From Candidatus Pacearchaeota archaeon (GTDB taxonomy: Archaea > Nanoarchaeota > Nanoarchaeia > Pacearchaeales > GW2011-AR1), in the NCBI GenBank assembly GCA_002686195.1, contig NZAS01000192.1, positions 1 to 6,556 of the forward strand: a DNA stretch of 6,556 nucleotides, written 5' to 3'. The notes beneath the pieces are model-generated. The model was not told the DNA's origin, made no database searches, and saw nothing but the letters and a program-made list of their open reading frames with translations. The stretch's first letter is position 1. Every line of letters begins with the position of its first letter. Positions 5,266 to 6,556 of this stretch are shown piece after piece. The position numbers and the translations under genes are program-made.

Positions 5266-5748
5266 GTATTGCATCCGGATCGAGATGGGGACGATGCACC
5301 AGGGCTCGCCTTCATCATCCTCGGCCTCCATGACCATCCAGTCTCTTACCTGGGTCCAGACTACTGCCCCGCCCAGGGGGGGGTCGGCCATGATGGCTTT
5401 CTCGATGTCGCTCACAAAATCATCGGCCAGGTCGTCGGTCTCGGTGTCTGAATCGTCCTCCTGGTCGTGAACGAAATAGAGGATGGCCAGCACGTCTAGA
5501 AACCTTTCGGTTTCGTTGGCGATGCTTTCCTCTCCCTCGACTTCGACCATGGCGTTGCCCTCGGTGGTGAGTATTACCAGCGGGAGGGTGTTGAAGTCGT
5601 TTACCTGGAATTCCGTATCGCCGGTAACCTTGCGCTTCCGGTATTTCTGCACGCTGTTAATGTCCCGCTGGTACCCGTTGGCGACGGTGACGGTGGCGAT
5701 GCGGGTCTGAAGGGCGTCTGTGGCGAGGCGGCGTTTTGAGGAGGCCAT
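5236..5748 (-). CDS. Tail terminator-like protein (lambda U-type position)
   Basis: This 170-residue protein begins MASSKRRLATDALQTRIATV, a pattern common in phage tail terminator proteins, whose first helix is followed by short strands. A strand block lies at 46-72 (TEFQVNDFNTLPLVILTTEG and MVEVEG), then an acidic stretch at 95-111 (DQEDDSDTETDDLADDF) and a helix that may include 112-121. The end, IRMQYNYVYDDPYT, matches the aromatic YxYxYDDPY end seen in many such proteins. Tail terminators cap the tube at its head-proximal end and stop polymerisation. The order tail completion - terminator - tube supports this. The ATG at 5748 is directly preceded by heptamer repeats and lacks a Shine-Dalgarno, but no better start exists and the N-terminus looks natural. 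Acidic residues 95-111 may be an extra loop. Confidence 0.77.
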   Translation of the reverse strand: MASSKRRLATDALQTRIATVTVANGYQRDINSVQKYRKRKVTGDTEFQVNDFNTLPLVILTTEGNAMVEVEGEESIANETERFLDVLAILYFVHDQEDDSDTETDDLADDFVSDIEKAIMADPPLGGAVVWTQVRDWMVMEAEDDEGEPWCIVPISIRMQYNYVYDDPYT

Positions 5749-5749
5749 G

Positions 5750-5772
5750 GGGTGTCAGGTGTCAGGTGTCGG
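5750..5772. repeat. Heptamer repeats between the 65-residue and terminator-like genes
   Basis: GGGTGTC, AGGTGTC and AGGTGTC fill 5750-5770 directly next to the ATG at 5748. The complementary leader of the terminator-like gene ends GACACCCC before the ATG. It contains no recognisable ribosome binding site within the usual distance. Confidence 0.86.
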
Positions 5773-5784
5773 GGAGACCAGCTT

Positions 5785-5982
5785 TCAGAGCTTTTTAATC
5801 AGCGGGGCGAGGTAGTAGGAGAGGATCAATCCTTCGAGAGACTCGGGTAGGCCGGGCACATCTACCATTCGGTTCAGGGCTTTCTGAACTCGCTGCTTCC
5901 TTAAAAAGCGTTTGAGCTGTTTACGGGTGACTTGTCCCAGTTTTTCGATCTCTTCCAGCAGGATGTCTTCGGGGTCTTTCAT
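5785..5982 (-). CDS. Small basic protein of unknown function (65 residues)
   Basis: The start ATG lies one base after the stop of the upstream tail-completion gene, with GAGAG about eight bases before it, so translation is likely coupled. The product is rich in Lys, Arg and Leu, has helical segments at about 5-37 (DILLEEIEKLGQVTRKQLKRFLRKQRVQKAL) and a more hydrophobic end (51-65). I see no known motif. The position between tail completion and terminator genes suggests an accessory of tail or neck assembly, but that is inference only. The TGA stop lies 37 bases before the next start, the gap being filled by a heptamer repeat. Confidence 0.72.
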   Translation of the reverse strand: MKDPEDILLEEIEKLGQVTRKQLKRFLRKQRVQKALNRMVDVPGLPESLEGLILSYYLAPLIKKL

Positions 5983-5983
5983 A

Positions 5984-6556
5984 TTACGCTCTCTTTCTTA
6001 GTCCTTGATTCCAGATCCGGATGGCCTTTTGGGCGGCTTGCTGGATCCGCTGGTTCGGAAATTGCCCCAGGGCTCGCCAGGTCTTGTAGAAGTTCAAACC
6101 GGGGTTGCGAAGGGTGACCTTTTTCCTCAGCACAAAGATCGGCACTATCTCAGTGCCACGGATGCGGGGCTTATAGAAGACCACCCCGTCACGGATGAAG
6201 GATTTTCGCTTATCGAGGTCGCTCCATTCGGCATAGGGCTTTTTGAACTTCTTACGGGTCTTCCCCCGCATGGTCTGCACGATCGGCCCTGGGATGGGCA
6301 CTCGGAGGTATCTGGCCTCCTGCGGGTATATTGTCCCACCGAATTCCTGATATTCCGCCACGTTGCTGCGGGAAAGGATGTTCAGGGACATGTCCAGGGC
6401 GTTGGCCTGGGTGAGGGCCAGCCGCTCGACCAGGCCCTTGCGCTCGTCCGATTGCTTTCCCACCCCTACCCCACGGTTGCCCACGTTCACGTATCCCCGG
6501 AATTTCCCGTAAAGGGATTTCCGGAACGGCCGGGCCAGATTCAGATCCAGATTGGA
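5984..6556 (-). CDS. Tail completion / virion morphogenesis protein (HK97 gp10-like), 5' end cut
   Basis: The frame is open to the right edge: 22 codons without a stop precede the GTG at 6490, so the real start is outside the window and 190 residues are visible. Residues 69-89, including YQEFGGTIYPQEARYLRVPI, fit the 'hxFGGxIxPKxAkxLxIP' pattern of phage virion morphogenesis and HK97 gp10-like proteins. IVPIFVLRKKVTL (137-149) corresponds to the 'plFvLkrxVtiP' strand before the final helix. The last 45 residues are helical and basic. Such proteins join the head or neck to the tail. Position upstream of the terminator-like gene fits lambda Z. The stop TAA is followed one base later by the ATG of the next gene. 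An internal start at 6490 is possible but has no good ribosome binding site. Confidence 0.8.
   Translation of the reverse strand, partial: SNLDLNLARPFRKSLYGKFRGYVNVGNRGVGVGKQSDERKGLVERLALTQANALDMSLNILSRSNVAEYQEFGGTIYPQEARYLRVPIPGPIVQTMRGKTRKKFKKPYAEWSDLDKRKSFIRDGVVFYKPRIRGTEIVPIFVLRKKVTLRNPGLNFYKTWRALGQFPNQRIQQAAQKAIRIWNQGLRKRA

Overview
The window is a block of siphovirus-type tail morphogenesis genes, all read leftwards on the minus strand. It is most likely a prophage, or a phage-derived element, in a moderately GC-rich bacterial genome. The gene order follows the lambda tail module (Z - U - V - G/GT - H). Reading from the right edge it runs: a gp10/virion-morphogenesis-like tail-completion protein (5' end cut by the window edge), a 65-residue protein of unknown role, a tail-terminator-like protein, a 112-residue probable tail protein, a 465-residue probable major tail tube protein, a 90-residue single-pass membrane protein, a tail assembly chaperone with a -1 frameshift extension, and the first 580 codons of a tape measure protein that runs off the left edge.

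Two items are easy to miss with ordinary gene calling. The tape measure frame (1740 down to 1) has no stop in the window. The chaperone carries a textbook -1 frameshift signal: A AAA AAC directly followed by TGA, an 8-nt spacer and a 7-bp stem-loop. It joins a 163-residue G-like protein to a 127-residue extension. That extension holds ten cysteines, including two DnaJ-type CxxCxGxG motifs, which is unexpected for this position.

The gaps between genes are unusual. Heptamer repeats (RGGTGTC or its complement CCYGACA) fill almost every true gene junction from the terminator gene to the tape measure gene. Several abut start or stop codons and leave some genes without a visible Shine-Dalgarno. Two runs form inverted repeats with 21-bp arms. 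A separate 35-bp imperfect inverted repeat brackets the tube gene, and its left copy is joined to a REP-like hairpin. Such repeats are usually a property of a host chromosome rather than of free phage DNA, so I infer a resident prophage colonised by host repeats.

The host cannot be fixed from this sequence. Heptamer repeats of this kind make a Chloroflexota or cyanobacteria-like chromosome conceivable, but that is a guess. There is no integrase, capsid gene, lysis cassette, tRNA or CRISPR array in the window, and no clear promoter or intrinsic terminator was found. The genes are probably co-transcribed from beyond the right edge. No gene-free stretch exceeds 300 bases; the largest is 1741-1995, which is mostly repeats.
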